A DNA stretch of 64,000 bases from Palsa-504 sp963744005 (GTDB lineage: Bacteria > Actinomycetota > Actinomycetes > Streptosporangiales > Streptosporangiaceae), in NCBI GenBank assembly GCA_963744005.1, contig CAVURU010000003.1:248001-312000 (forward strand), given 5' to 3'. Position 1 is the stretch's first letter; every line of letters starts with the position of its first letter. Below the pieces are notes generated by a model. It worked only from the letters and a program-made list of their open reading frames with translations, was not told the origin of the DNA and ran no database searches. Below are positions 28,023 to 37,357 of the stretch, in pieces. The position numbers and the translations under genes were made by a program.

Positions 28023-30401
28023 TCACCCGGCGGCCGGTGCCCCGGCCTGCTCGATGAGCTCTACGATCCGGTCCGGAGACAGCGGCTGATCAGTGAAGCT
28101 CACCCCGAGGGGCGCCAGCGCGTCCCGCACCGCGTTCATCAGCGCCGCGGGCGCGGCGATAGCCCCGCCCTCGCCGAGGCCCTTGTGGCCGCCGGGCGTC
28201 GTGCCGCCGGTGACCACGTGGCCGTATTCCAGGTCGGGGACCTCGGCCGCGGTGGGCAGCAGGTAGTCCATGAACGTGGTGGTGGTCGGGTTGCCCGCGT
28301 CGTCGTAGCGGAAGTGCTCGTAGAACACCCCGCCGATGCCCTGCACCACCCCGCCGGCGATCTGGCCCTCGACCACGTTGGGGTTGATCATCTGCCCGCA
28401 GTCCTCGGAGATCACGTAGCGCAGGATCTCCACCATCCCGGTGTCCCGGTCCACTTCGACCGTCACCGCATGACAAGCGTTGGAGAACATGAACGGCGGC
28501 GACTGGTAGCGCCTGGACAGTTCCAGCCCCAGCTCGGCGTCGGCCGGCAGCGCGGCCGGGTTGAGCAGGTAGGCGGCCGCGGCGATCTCCGGCAGCGTCA
28601 CGCTCCGGCCCTCGGGGTCGCCCTTGACCCGGGCCACGCTGTCGGTCATCTCCAGGTCACCGGGGTCGATCTCCATCATCTGCCCGGCCACGGCCAGGAC
28701 CCGCTGCCGCATGGCCGCCGCGGCCTGGTGCGCCGCTCCGCCTGCGATCCCGGCCGTCCGGCTGCCGCCCGTGCCGTGCCCGTAGGGCGTCGAGGCGGAG
28801 TCGCCCTGGACGAAGCGCACGTCCTGGAGGCTGACGCCGATCTCGTCGGCCACGATCTGGGTCATGGTCGTCTCGATGCTCTGCCCGTGGCTGCCGGTAC
28901 CCATGTAGACGCTGACCTTGCCGCTGGGCTCGATCCGGATGGTGGCCGCATCCGAGCCCAGGTCTCCGCCGCCGGGCTGCGGCTCGATGTACAGCGACAG
29001 GCCGATGCCGAGCAGGCGGCCCTCGGTGCGGGCCGCTTCCTGCTCCTTGCGGAACTGGTCGTAGCCGATCAGCTCGGCCGCCTGCTCCAGGCACTCCTCG
29101 GGGCTCACGCCCTCGTACACCATCGACATCGGGTTGGTGTACGGCAGTTCAGCGCGGGAGATGACGTTGCGGCGCCGCAGTTCCAGCGGGTCGATGCCCA
29201 GCTGCTGGGCGATGACGTCGACCATCTGCTCGCGCCCGGTGGTCTCCATCATCCACGGCCCGCGGTACGCGCACAGGCCGCAGGTGTTGGTGAAGGCGGC
29301 CTGCGCCGAGTAACCCACCGAGCCCGGCCCGGACCAGTGGTAGGGCCCGGGGAAGATGACCGAGGAGAACCCGGCCATCTGCCCGTTGCCCACGCTGGGA
29401 TAGGCGCCGGCGTTCTCCACGTGGTGCGCCCGGGCCGCCAGCAGGATGCCGTTCTCGTCCGTCGCGGCGGTGATCTGCAGTGACTCCTCGCGGGCGTGGC
29501 CGCCGCTGATCAGGTTCTCGGCCCGGTCCTCGATCCACTTCACCGGCCGGCCGCCCAGGATCACGGCCGCCACCACCGTGGCCTGCTCTTCTCTCGTCGG
29601 GAAGGCCTTCTGGCCAAACGACCCGCCGACATCGCCCATGATGACCCGGATGTCGTCCTCGGCCATGCTGAGCATCCGGGAGTAGAACAGCCGCGGCGCG
29701 TGCACGCCCTGGCCGGCGATGAACAGCTCGAGCTGGCCGGAGCCCGGGTCCCACTGGGCCAGCATGCCGCGGGTCTCCATCGGCACGCAGACGTACCGGT
29801 GCTGGCCGAAGGTCTCGGTGAACACGTGCGGCGCGCCGGCCAGGAGCTTGTCCAGCCCGGGCAGGTCCGCGGCGGGGATCACGCCCGCCAGGTTGTCCGT
29901 CAGCTCCGGGTGCACGGCGGGACTTCCCTCGGTCAGCGCCTGCGCGGCGGTCACCACCGGCTGCTGGGCCTCGATGTCCACGCTGACCAGCTCGGCGGCG
30001 TCTTCGGCCAGGTACCGCGACTCGGCTACCACGATGACGATCGGGTCGCCGACGTACCGTACGTCGCCGTCGGCCAGCACCCGCCGGGGCGTGCGGTCGA
30101 TCGGCGAGCGCCCGGACAGCTGCGTCCGGGTGTTGATCTCGGCTGCGGTCAGGACCGCGAGCACGCCAGGTGCCTGCCGGGCCCTGCTCACGTCCAGCTC
30201 GGTGATGCGGCCCCGGGCCACCGTGCTGCGGACGAACGCGGCGTGCGCCATGCCGGGCCGGGCCAGGTCATCGAGGTAACGCCCGTGCCCGGTGATCATC
30301 CGCTGATCTTCCAGGCGCGGGATCCGCTGCCCGACGAACCGCGCGGCGGCCGCCGCGCCTGAGATCATGCCCGGGTCGTGCGCCCTGCCGTCGGCACCCA
30401 T
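28023..30401 (-). CDS. xanthine-dehydrogenase-family molybdopterin-binding large subunit (CoxL-like)
   Basis: A 792-residue molybdenum hydroxylase large subunit. FVGQRIPRLEDQRMITGHGRYLDD opens the protein as in CoxL relatives. Mo-cofactor motifs include GDVGGSFGQKAFP, GTGSHGQSIETTMTQI and GTGGSRTAGIAGGA, and the C-terminal catalytic Glu lies in GGHKGLGEGGAIAAP. The active-site loop reads AYRGPW, not the AYRCSFR of true form-I CO dehydrogenase, so this is a hydroxylase of unknown substrate. GGAAGGA precedes ATG 30401 by 8 nt. The partner FAD (CoxM) and 2Fe-2S (CoxS) subunits are not beside it; they must be encoded elsewhere or be missing. Confidence 0.9.
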   Translation of the reverse strand: MGADGRAHDPGMISGAAAAARFVGQRIPRLEDQRMITGHGRYLDDLARPGMAHAAFVRSTVARGRITELDVSRARQAPGVLAVLTAAEINTRTQLSGRSPIDRTPRRVLADGDVRYVGDPIVIVVAESRYLAEDAAELVSVDIEAQQPVVTAAQALTEGSPAVHPELTDNLAGVIPAADLPGLDKLLAGAPHVFTETFGQHRYVCVPMETRGMLAQWDPGSGQLELFIAGQGVHAPRLFYSRMLSMAEDDIRVIMGDVGGSFGQKAFPTREEQATVVAAVILGGRPVKWIEDRAENLISGGHAREESLQITAATDENGILLAARAHHVENAGAYPSVGNGQMAGFSSVIFPGPYHWSGPGSVGYSAQAAFTNTCGLCAYRGPWMMETTGREQMVDVIAQQLGIDPLELRRRNVISRAELPYTNPMSMVYEGVSPEECLEQAAELIGYDQFRKEQEAARTEGRLLGIGLSLYIEPQPGGGDLGSDAATIRIEPSGKVSVYMGTGSHGQSIETTMTQIVADEIGVSLQDVRFVQGDSASTPYGHGTGGSRTAGIAGGAAHQAAAAMRQRVLAVAGQMMEIDPGDLEMTDSVARVKGDPEGRSVTLPEIAAAAYLLNPAALPADAELGLELSRRYQSPPFMFSNACHAVTVEVDRDTGMVEILRYVISEDCGQMINPNVVEGQIAGGVVQGIGGVFYEHFRYDDAGNPTTTTFMDYLLPTAAEVPDLEYGHVVTGGTTPGGHKGLGEGGAIAAPAALMNAVRDALAPLGVSFTDQPLSPDRIVELIEQAGAPAAG

Positions 30402-30467
30402 CGGCGTTTCCTTCCGAGCCGGAAGTCCTGACCGCATCCTCGCGCAAAAACCAGGGCCCGTACAGGG

Positions 30468-30869
30468 TCACAGCTCCGGGACGCCGACCACGATCGCTTC
30501 CTGGGTCGACCGGGCGATCACCACCACCGCGTCGGTGTCGGCGGACGGGTTCTCCTCCCGGTGCGGCACGTGCGGCGGGACCCAGATGTAGTCGCCCGGC
30601 GAGGTCTCCAGCCGGGTCAGCTCGCCGCTGTCGGGATCCCGGAACACGAACACCGGGTGGCCGGAGACCACGAAGATGCCGGTCTCGGACTCCCCGTGGT
30701 GGTGGTCACCAGACTTGGTCGCGGGCCGGACGATGGTCCGGCCCATCCACAGCGCCTGCGCCCCGGTCAGGTCGCCGGAGATGGCCGCCGTCCGGATCAT
30801 GCCGCCGGTCTGCGCCGTGCCCGAAGACAGCGAGTCACCCGGGATGAGCTGCAGCTTCGAGTGGCTCAT
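30468..30869 (-). CDS. cupin-domain protein
   Basis: A 133-residue single-domain cupin. The first metal motif is in GDHHHGESETGIFVVSGH (His-His-His and Glu) and the second in VPPHVPHREENPS. Similar proteins are often described as cupins with sugar-isomerase-like folds and unknown substrate. ATG 30869 overlaps the msrB stop by 4 nt, so the two are one transcript. The long upstream reading in this frame is antisense to msrB and not part of it. A role in sulfur- or oxidative-stress chemistry is suggested only by the msrB linkage. Confidence 0.82.
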   Translation of the reverse strand: MSHSKLQLIPGDSLSSGTAQTGGMIRTAAISGDLTGAQALWMGRTIVRPATKSGDHHHGESETGIFVVSGHPVFVFRDPDSGELTRLETSPGDYIWVPPHVPHREENPSADTDAVVVIARSTQEAIVVGVPEL

Positions 30870-31270
30870 TCCGGTACGGGCTCGAGATTGAGCGAGATGG
30901 AGTTGATGCACCAGCGCTGGTCGGTGGGGACGTCGTAGCCCTCGCCGGCGAAGACGTGGCCCAGGTGCGAGTCGCACTGGGCGCAGCGCACCTCGGTGCG
31001 GGTCATGCCCAGGGTGCTGTCCTCGATCAGCACCACCGCGTCCGACTCGCTCGGCTCGTAGAACGACGGCCAGCCGCAGTGCGACTCGAACTTGGTGTCC
31101 GACCGGAACAGCTCCGCGCCGCAGGCCCGGCAGCGGTAGACGCCCTCGGTCTTGGTGTCGGTGTACTCGCCGGTGAACGGTGCCTCGGTGGCCGCCTGGC
31201 GGAGCACGGCGTACTCGTCGGGACTGAGCTGCTCCCGCCACTCCTCATCCGACTTCGTGACCTTTTCCAT
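30866..31270 (-). CDS. msrB: peptide-methionine (R)-S-oxide reductase
   Basis: A 134-residue cytosolic repair enzyme that reduces Met-R-sulfoxide in proteins. The zinc-binding pairs are Cys47/Cys50 (YRCRACG) and Cys96/Cys99 (RCAQCD). The catalytic Cys121 is in QRWCINSIS, and HCGWPSF carries Cys65, a possible resolving residue. GATACT on this strand (31278-31283) lies 7 nt before the ATG, the leaderless arrangement. A cupin gene follows with an ATGA overlap. Confidence 0.96.
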   Translation of the reverse strand: MEKVTKSDEEWREQLSPDEYAVLRQAATEAPFTGEYTDTKTEGVYRCRACGAELFRSDTKFESHCGWPSFYEPSESDAVVLIEDSTLGMTRTEVRCAQCDSHLGHVFAGEGYDVPTDQRWCINSISLNLEPVPE

Positions 31271-31277
31271 GTAACGC

Positions 31278-31283
31278 AGTATC
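31278..31283 (-). promoter_or_regulatory. -10 box for leaderless msrB-cupin transcript
   Basis: Minus-strand GATACT lies 7 nt upstream of ATG 31270. Confidence 0.45.
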
Positions 31284-31343
31284 TCCCTGGTTAGCCCCTG
31301 TGAGCCAGGAGCTTAACCAATCGGAATTGTCGGTCCTCGATGG

Positions 31344-31349
31344 GATACT
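31344..31349 (+). promoter_or_regulatory. -10 box for the LAL-type regulator
   Basis: GATACT lies 6 nt before GTG 31356, supporting that start and a leaderless message. It is the same hexamer as at msrB on the other strand, about 65 bp away. Confidence 0.45.
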
Positions 31350-31355
31350 CATGAC

Positions 31356-34300
31356 GTGGGGCTAAGGATGTCGACCGGGCGGATGGTCGGGCGGGACAGC
31401 GAGCTGGGCCGCCTGCTCACGCTGCTCGACGAAGCCGAGGCCGGGCGCTCGGTGGCCGCGCTGGTCAGCGGCGACGCGGGGGTGGGCAAGACCCGGCTGA
31501 TCACCGAGGTCACCCGGCTGGCGGCCGGGCGGGGTTTCACCGTGCTGTCCGGGCAGTGCGCCGAGCTGGGCGACAGCGTGCCCTACCTGCCGCTGGCCGA
31601 CGCGCTGCGCGGGGCGGGGGAGTCCACCGGGGTCCGCGACGCGCTCAGCTCACGGCCGGCCCTGAGCCGGCTGCTGCCCGAGGGCGGGGAAGGGCCCATC
31701 GCCGACTCCGACCGGTCGGGCCTGGCCCGGCAGCAGATGCTCGGCGGCGTGCTCGGCCTGCTCGCCGAGCTGGCCGCGGCCGCCCCCGTGCTGCTGGTGC
31801 TGGAGGACCTGCACTGGGCCGACGCGTCCACCCGGGACCTGGTCACGTTCCTGTCCCGGATGCTGCACCGGGAGCGGGTCGCCCTGATCGGCAGCTACCG
31901 CACCGATGACCTGCACCGGCGTCACCCGCTGCGGCCGGTCGCGGCCGAGCTGCTGCGGCTGCCCAGCGTCACCGCCGTCGACCTGGGCCCGCTGGCGCCC
32001 TCGGCCCTGGCCGAGCACCTGGCTGCCGCCGCGCGCGGCCGCATCGACGCGGCCGAGCTGAACGACATCATCACCCGGGCCGACGGCAACGCCTACTACG
32101 CCGAGGAGCTGCTGGCCGCTTCGGTCACCGGTGACCTGGCCCAGGCCGACGCCCTCCCGGCCGGCCTGGCCGCGCTGCTGCTCAGCCGGGTCGAGCAGCT
32201 GTCCGACCCGAGCCAGCAGGTCCTGCGGGCCGCGGCCGTGGCCGGCCGCAAGGCTGACGACGAGCTGGTGCGGGCCGCCTCGGGCCTGGTCGCCGCCGAC
32301 TACGAGGCGGCCGTCCGGGAAGCGGTCACCCAGCAGCTGCTCGTGCCGGACGGCTCGGACGGCTACGTCTTCCGGCACGCCCTGCTGCGCGAGGCGGTCT
32401 ACGCCGACCTGCTGCCGGGGGAGCGGACCAGGCTGCACGCCACCATGAGCTCGCTGCTGTCCGAGGAGCAGCGCCTGGCCCGGCCCGGCACGGCCGCCGA
32501 GCTGGCCCAGCACTGCCTGGCCAGCCACGACATCCCCGGCGCGTTCGCCGCGTCGATCCGGGCGGGCGAGGAAGCCGAGCGGCTCGGCGCGCCGGCCGAG
32601 GCGCACCGCCACTACGACCAGGCGCTGGCCCTGTGGGACCGGGTGACCGACCCGGAGACGACGGCGGGCATGGCCCGCGGCCAGCTCGGGCTGCAGTCCG
32701 CGACCAACGCGGCCGACAGCGGCGACGTGGAGCGGGCCGTGCACCTGCTCCGCCGGCTCCGGCAGCTCCTCGATGCCCGCACCGGGCCCGGGACAGGCCC
32801 CGGGATAGGTACCGAGCCGGCCGGGGCCGGCCTGACCAGCCGGATCGGCGAGCGGCTGGCCTTCTACCTGATGCTGATCGAAGACCCCAAGGCGGCCGCC
32901 GAGGCGGTGGAGGTGGCCCGGGACACGGTCGAGGAGACGCCGGCCGACCCGCCGACCTGGCAGTACGCCCGCGCCCTCACTACCTACGCCTACGCCCTGC
33001 TGGTCGGTGACGACTTCGCCCTGGCCCGGGACTGGGCCGAGCGGGGGATCGCCGCCGCCCGGGCCGCCGACGCGCCCTGGGTGGAGGTCGACGCGCTGGT
33101 GACCCTGGGCTTCATGACCGGCCGCGAAGGCCGCAACGACGAGGCCATCGAGCTGCTGACCGCGGCGCACAAGCAGGCCCGGGACGGAGTGGTCCTCGGG
33201 GTGGAGCTGCGCGCGGCCTATCACCTGGCCCGGGCCCACCTGGAGCGCGGCGACCTGACCACCGGAGCCGCCGTGGCTCACGAGGGCACCGAGCGCGCCA
33301 TCGAGACCGGCCTCAACCTGGCGCCCTACGGGATGGACCTGCAGCACCTGCACTTCCAGTGCCACTTCGCGGACGGCAAGTGGGACCACGCGCAGGAGAT
33401 CGCCGACGGCTTCCCGATCCGGGCCACCAGCCCGCCCGAGGCCTACCTGTCGTCGATGGCGCTGTTCATCGACGTGGCCCGGGGCAACCCGGCCGCCGAG
33501 GAACGGCGGGCCTGGATCGAGCCGTTCTGGACCTCCCGCGGGTTCGACCCCTTCATCGCCCGCGGCCTGCTGGCCGAGCACGCCCTGTGGCAGGGCGACG
33601 CGGAGCAGGCCCTGGCCGAGGCGCAGGAGGCGATTGACTACGACCGCATGCCGCCGTGGGGCTACTCGCCGGCGGCCATCCGGCCGGCCGCGATCGCGCT
33701 GAGCGCTCGCGCGGACCGGGCTCTGGCGGCCCGGGCGGCCGGCGATGACCGGGCCGCCGAGCAGGAAATGGCCGCGGCCGGGGAGCTGCTGCGGATCGCC
33801 CGCGAGGGGGCGGTGTTCGCCAAGCGGCCCAAGTTCATCATGGGCCCCGAGGGCCGCGGCTGGCTGGCCCGGGCGGACGCCGAGTACCGTCGCGGGGCCG
33901 GCGAGAACGACCCGGAGGCCTGGCGGGCCGTGCTCGACGCGTTCGGTCCCGACTACATCTACGAGACGGCCCGGGCCCGGTGGCGGCTGGCCGAGGCGCT
34001 GGCCGAGACGGGGCGGCGCGAGGAAGCCGACGAGCAGTGGCAGCTGGCCGCCCAGACCGCGGACCGGCTCGGGGCCCGGCCGCTGCGCCGGGCGCTGGAT
34101 GACCTGTCCCGCCGGGCCCGGATCGGCGCCGCGCCGCACGACCCGGCCGGCGGCGCGGGGCTCGCCTCGCTGACCTCGCGGGAGCGGGAGGTGCTCCGGT
34201 TGATCGCGGCTGGCCGCAGCAACCGGGAGATCGCCTCCGCGCTGTTCATCGCGCCCAAGACGGCCAGCGTGCACGTGTCCAACATCCTCGGCAAGCTCGG

Positions 34301-34373
34301 CGCGGCCAGCCGCACCGAGGCCGCCGCCATCGCCCACCGCGAGGGCCTGGCCACCCCGGCCACTCGGAACTGA
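31356..34373 (+). CDS. LuxR-family regulator of the LAL type (AAA ATPase, TPR-like repeats, C-terminal HTH)
   Basis: A 1,005-residue transcription activator. The N-terminal P-loop ATPase has Walker A SGDAGVGKTRL (about 39-49) and Walker B VLLVLEDLHWAD (about 146-157). A long helical, TPR-like middle (about 400-900) binds the inducer in characterised relatives such as MalT. The C-terminal LuxR HTH is LTSREREVLRLIAAGRSNRE followed by KTASVHVSNILGKLG. GTG 31356 is used because GATACT lies 6 nt upstream; ATG 31368 is an alternative. Such proteins are large pathway-specific activators in actinomycetes; the target is unknown. It is convergent with the receiver/reductase fusion gene. Confidence 0.93.
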   Translation: MGLRMSTGRMVGRDSELGRLLTLLDEAEAGRSVAALVSGDAGVGKTRLITEVTRLAAGRGFTVLSGQCAELGDSVPYLPLADALRGAGESTGVRDALSSRPALSRLLPEGGEGPIADSDRSGLARQQMLGGVLGLLAELAAAAPVLLVLEDLHWADASTRDLVTFLSRMLHRERVALIGSYRTDDLHRRHPLRPVAAELLRLPSVTAVDLGPLAPSALAEHLAAAARGRIDAAELNDIITRADGNAYYAEELLAASVTGDLAQADALPAGLAALLLSRVEQLSDPSQQVLRAAAVAGRKADDELVRAASGLVAADYEAAVREAVTQQLLVPDGSDGYVFRHALLREAVYADLLPGERTRLHATMSSLLSEEQRLARPGTAAELAQHCLASHDIPGAFAASIRAGEEAERLGAPAEAHRHYDQALALWDRVTDPETTAGMARGQLGLQSATNAADSGDVERAVHLLRRLRQLLDARTGPGTGPGIGTEPAGAGLTSRIGERLAFYLMLIEDPKAAAEAVEVARDTVEETPADPPTWQYARALTTYAYALLVGDDFALARDWAERGIAAARAADAPWVEVDALVTLGFMTGREGRNDEAIELLTAAHKQARDGVVLGVELRAAYHLARAHLERGDLTTGAAVAHEGTERAIETGLNLAPYGMDLQHLHFQCHFADGKWDHAQEIADGFPIRATSPPEAYLSSMALFIDVARGNPAAEERRAWIEPFWTSRGFDPFIARGLLAEHALWQGDAEQALAEAQEAIDYDRMPPWGYSPAAIRPAAIALSARADRALAARAAGDDRAAEQEMAAAGELLRIAREGAVFAKRPKFIMGPEGRGWLARADAEYRRGAGENDPEAWRAVLDAFGPDYIYETARARWRLAEALAETGRREEADEQWQLAAQTADRLGARPLRRALDDLSRRARIGAAPHDPAGGAGLASLTSREREVLRLIAAGRSNREIASALFIAPKTASVHVSNILGKLGAASRTEAAAIAHREGLATPATRN

Positions 34374-34387
34374 GCAGACGCGGTTGC

Positions 34388-36137
34388 TCAGCGGCCCAGC
34401 GGAGTCTGCAGATATCGGTGCACCATCGGGATGGTGGCCGCGCCTTCCCCTACCGCCGAGGCGACCCGCTTGACTGATCCCCGGCGCACGTCGCCCGCGG
34501 CGAACACCCCGGGCAGGCTGGTTTCCAGCGGTAGCGGCGGGCGCTCGCCGGGCAGGCGGTGGTCGCCGGTGCTGGGCAGGTCGGGGCCGGTGAGGATGAA
34601 CCCCGACCGGTCCCGGGCCACCCCTTCGCCGAGCCACTCCGTCCGCGGCTGCGAGCCAATCAGCACGAATAGCGCGTCAGCCTGGACGCTCCGCTGCTCC
34701 CCGGAGGCGGTGTCCGCCAGGGTCAGCGATTCGAGATTCACGCCGCCGGTCCCGTCAGCGACCTGCACGCCGTAGCAGACCTCCACGTTCGGCGTCGTGC
34801 TGAGCTGGCGGATGAGGTACGCGGACATCGTGCCGTCCAGCGAGCGCCTGCGCACCAGGACCGTCACCCGGCCGGCCCACTTGGCCAGGTGCAGTGCGGC
34901 CTGCCCAGCGGAGTTGCCGGCGCCGGCGACGAACACGCTCCTCCCGCGCATGGCCGGGGCCTCGCTGACCGCGGCTCCGTAATAGACCCCGCGGCCCTGC
35001 CATTCCTCGAGGTGCGGGATACCGAGCCGCTGATAGGCGGCACCGGCCGCGACGATCACGGTGCGCGAGTCAAGGACGGATCCGTCGGACAGGGACAGCC
35101 GGTAGTGGCCGTCGTCCTCTCTCGACAGGCCGAGGGCCTGCCGTACGTACAAGAAAGTCGTGCCGAACATCCAGGCCTGCTTCCAGGTCTCATTGGCCAG
35201 CCGAGCACCGCTGACTCCGTGGGAGAAGCCGGGGTAGTTGCGGATCATCGAGCTGGTCCCGGCCTGGCCGCCCGTGGCCTCATGCTCGACCACGACGGTC
35301 TGCAGGCCTTCTGAGGACGCGTAGACCGCGGCAGCCAGGCCGGCCGGCCCTGCGCCAACCACCGCCACGTCGAAGATCGTCCCGGGGGGGACCGGTTTCA
35401 TGATGCCGAAGGCATCGGCGATCTCCAGGTTGGACGGACTGGTCAGGACCGACCGCTCGGAGCCGAACTGGAGCACCACCACCGGCAGTTCGGGTGCCTC
35501 CAGGCCGAGCTTGTGCAGCAACTGCTGGCCTGGCCCTGAGGCGGCGTCATAGGAGCCGACCGGGATCCGGTGGCGCGCGAGCAGGTCGCGCAGTTCCTGC
35601 GATCGCGCCGACCATCGTTCGCCGATGATTTGCACCGCCTCGAAGGCACCAGCCCGCTGGCTGCTCCAGTCCCGCAGGCTCTCGGTGATCGCGCGGTGGA
35701 ACTCCTCGTCGAGAGCCTGGACCGGATGCGTCAGCCAGCGATCGACCGCACCCAGGGTGACCGCATCGAAGACGGCCCGCGCAGATTCCCAGTCACCCCA
35801 GGTAAAGACGGCCAGCCTGAGGGCGGCCAGGCTCCAAGCGGCGGACCGCGGAGAACACCCCGATTCCAGCCAGATCCTGCGGGTCGACCGCTCCTATGAT
35901 CAGCGCCACCGGCAGGCCGTGTTGCTGCCGGTCCAGGATCAGGGCGGTCAGGTCCTCTTCCTGGCCGCAGGCGGAGATCCGGTAGTCCGCGCCGTACCGC
36001 TTGGATAGCTCTCGCTGCAGGACCTCCCGGGCGCCGGTCTCGCGGCACAAGATGATGATGGCCGCGGCCGGCCCGGCCGTCTCCCTGCGCCCGATACTCG
36101 TCTGGCCGGGCGATTCGGTGGCAAATGCGGTGCTCAT
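34388..36137 (-). pseudogene. fused response-regulator-like / thioredoxin-reductase-like flavoprotein, frameshifted
   Basis: One gene of about 582 codons when a single extra base at 35823-35828 is removed: the first frame (ATG 36137, GGAGG 6 nt upstream) ends at VRRLEPGR..., and the corrected frame reads ALRLAVFTWGDWESARAVF into the second. Residues ~25-150 resemble a CheY receiver but lack the phospho-acceptor Asp (LIIGAVDP where DxxMP is expected). A glutaredoxin-like segment follows (VQIIGERWSARSQELRDLLARH), then a thioredoxin-reductase fold with VAVVGAGPAGLAAAVYASSEG and FVAGAGNSAGQAALHLAKWA. Where TrxR has CxxC this protein has GAAV, so it cannot be a classical thioredoxin reductase. Known as 'fused response regulator/thioredoxin-disulfide reductase' in databases; function unknown. 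Confidence 0.82.
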
Positions 36138-36242
36138 CTCGGTCCTCCGGCTGGCTCGTCTGGGTCGCAGCTGAAGGTATGAACGGCAGCGTTCGCGCGG
36201 CGTTCGCCCGGTGCGTTCGCAGCGGCCCGGCGGCCGCCCGGT

Positions 36243-37253
36243 TCAGCCGCCCGCGGCCGAGGCGTCGATGAGGGCCGTGATCTCGCCGGGGGTGATGGCT
36301 CCCGGGGCCTGGCGTTGCCGGGCGGCCTGGTTGGCCAGCCGCTGCAGCACCTCGTTCACCGGGGCGGCCAGGCCGTGCTCGCGGGCCAGCAGCACGATCT
36401 CGCCGTTCAGGAAGTCGGCCTCGATCGACCCGGTGCCCCGGGTCAGGCTCTGCCAGGACGAGCTGCCGCCCCGCCGCGAGCCGGCCACCGGCTGCGGCTC
36501 GACCTGCTGGCCGCGCACCTGGGCCCGTTCCTCGGCCGTCGCGTAGGCCAACCCGGCCGCGGCCAGCACCGCAGCCCCTTCGGCCGCCGCCCGCCGGCGG
36601 AGCCCGGCCGCGCCGTCCCCGGCCCGGTGGCCGCACAGGGCGTCGATCGCGTTGCCGAGGTTGGACAGCAGCTTGCCGTGCTTCCACCGCATCACGTCCG
36701 CGCTGACCGGGGCCAGGAAGTTGCTCTTGGCCAGGTCCTCGCCGATCTGCGCGGCGGTGGCGTCGGCCCCGGACGGGTACCGGCCGATCTGCAGCAGCCC
36801 GGTCATCGGGGCGCCCTGCGCCTCGACCGTGCCCGGTTCCAGGTGGGTGGCGGGCAGCTGCACGCACATCCCGTACACCTGGGCGAAGCGGCGCAGGGCC
36901 AGCCGCTCGCCGGTCACCCCGTTCTGCGCGCAGACCACCGGCAGCGCCTGCGCGGCCACGGTGCCGCCCCGCACTGGCTGCCAGGCCCACTGCGGGTACA
37001 GCGCCTCGGCGTCCTGGGTCTTGACCGCGACCACCAGGACGTCGCCGGGCCGGAGCTCGAGCTCGTCCGGCTGGCCGACCGCGGGGATGGGCAGCGTGAC
37101 CGTGCCGGCCGGGGTGGCCAGCCGCAGCCCGCCGGCCCGCAGCTGGTCCAGGTGCGGGCCGCGGGCCACCAGCACGACCTCATGGCCGCTCTCGAACAGC
37201 CGGCCGCCGATGGTCCCGCCGATCGCCCCGGCTCCGATGATGATGTAGCGCAT
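36243..37253 (-). CDS. ketopantoate reductase (PanE/ApbA)-family oxidoreductase
   Basis: A 336-residue NADP-dependent reductase. The N-terminal Rossmann motif MRYIIIGAGAIGGTIGGRL and VVLVARGPHLDQL bind NADPH; VVAVKTQDAEAL carries the conserved Lys-type position, and KHGKLLSNLGNAIDAL is the C-terminal-domain signature with the catalytic Lys. Full pantothenate synthesis cannot be claimed because actinomycetes carry several paralogues and no other pan gene is near. Start ATG 37253 is preceded by TTGAGGAC; the longer upstream frame is not homologous. It is divergent from the phosphatase gene at 37358. Confidence 0.85.
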   Translation of the reverse strand: MRYIIIGAGAIGGTIGGRLFESGHEVVLVARGPHLDQLRAGGLRLATPAGTVTLPIPAVGQPDELELRPGDVLVVAVKTQDAEALYPQWAWQPVRGGTVAAQALPVVCAQNGVTGERLALRRFAQVYGMCVQLPATHLEPGTVEAQGAPMTGLLQIGRYPSGADATAAQIGEDLAKSNFLAPVSADVMRWKHGKLLSNLGNAIDALCGHRAGDGAAGLRRRAAAEGAAVLAAAGLAYATAEERAQVRGQQVEPQPVAGSRRGGSSSWQSLTRGTGSIEADFLNGEIVLLAREHGLAAPVNEVLQRLANQAARQRQAPGAITPGEITALIDASAAGG

Positions 37254-37357
37254 GTCCTCAAGTCTCCACGGCCGCGCCCGGGATTTGGCGGGCTGGTCGC
37301 CGAGTCTGTCCCTGGCGGCCATGCCCCGTTCACCTGACTTCTCTACCTTTGCTCGCC

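Noticed and set aside
28023..30401. Aerobic CO dehydrogenase (coxL)
   Set aside because: The active-site loop reads AYRGPW instead of the Cys-containing loop of form-I CoxL, and coxM/coxS are absent nearby.
30468..31241. Longer cupin frame extending through msrB
   Set aside because: The cupin starts at ATG 30869 with an ATGA overlap; upstream residues are an out-of-frame reading of msrB.
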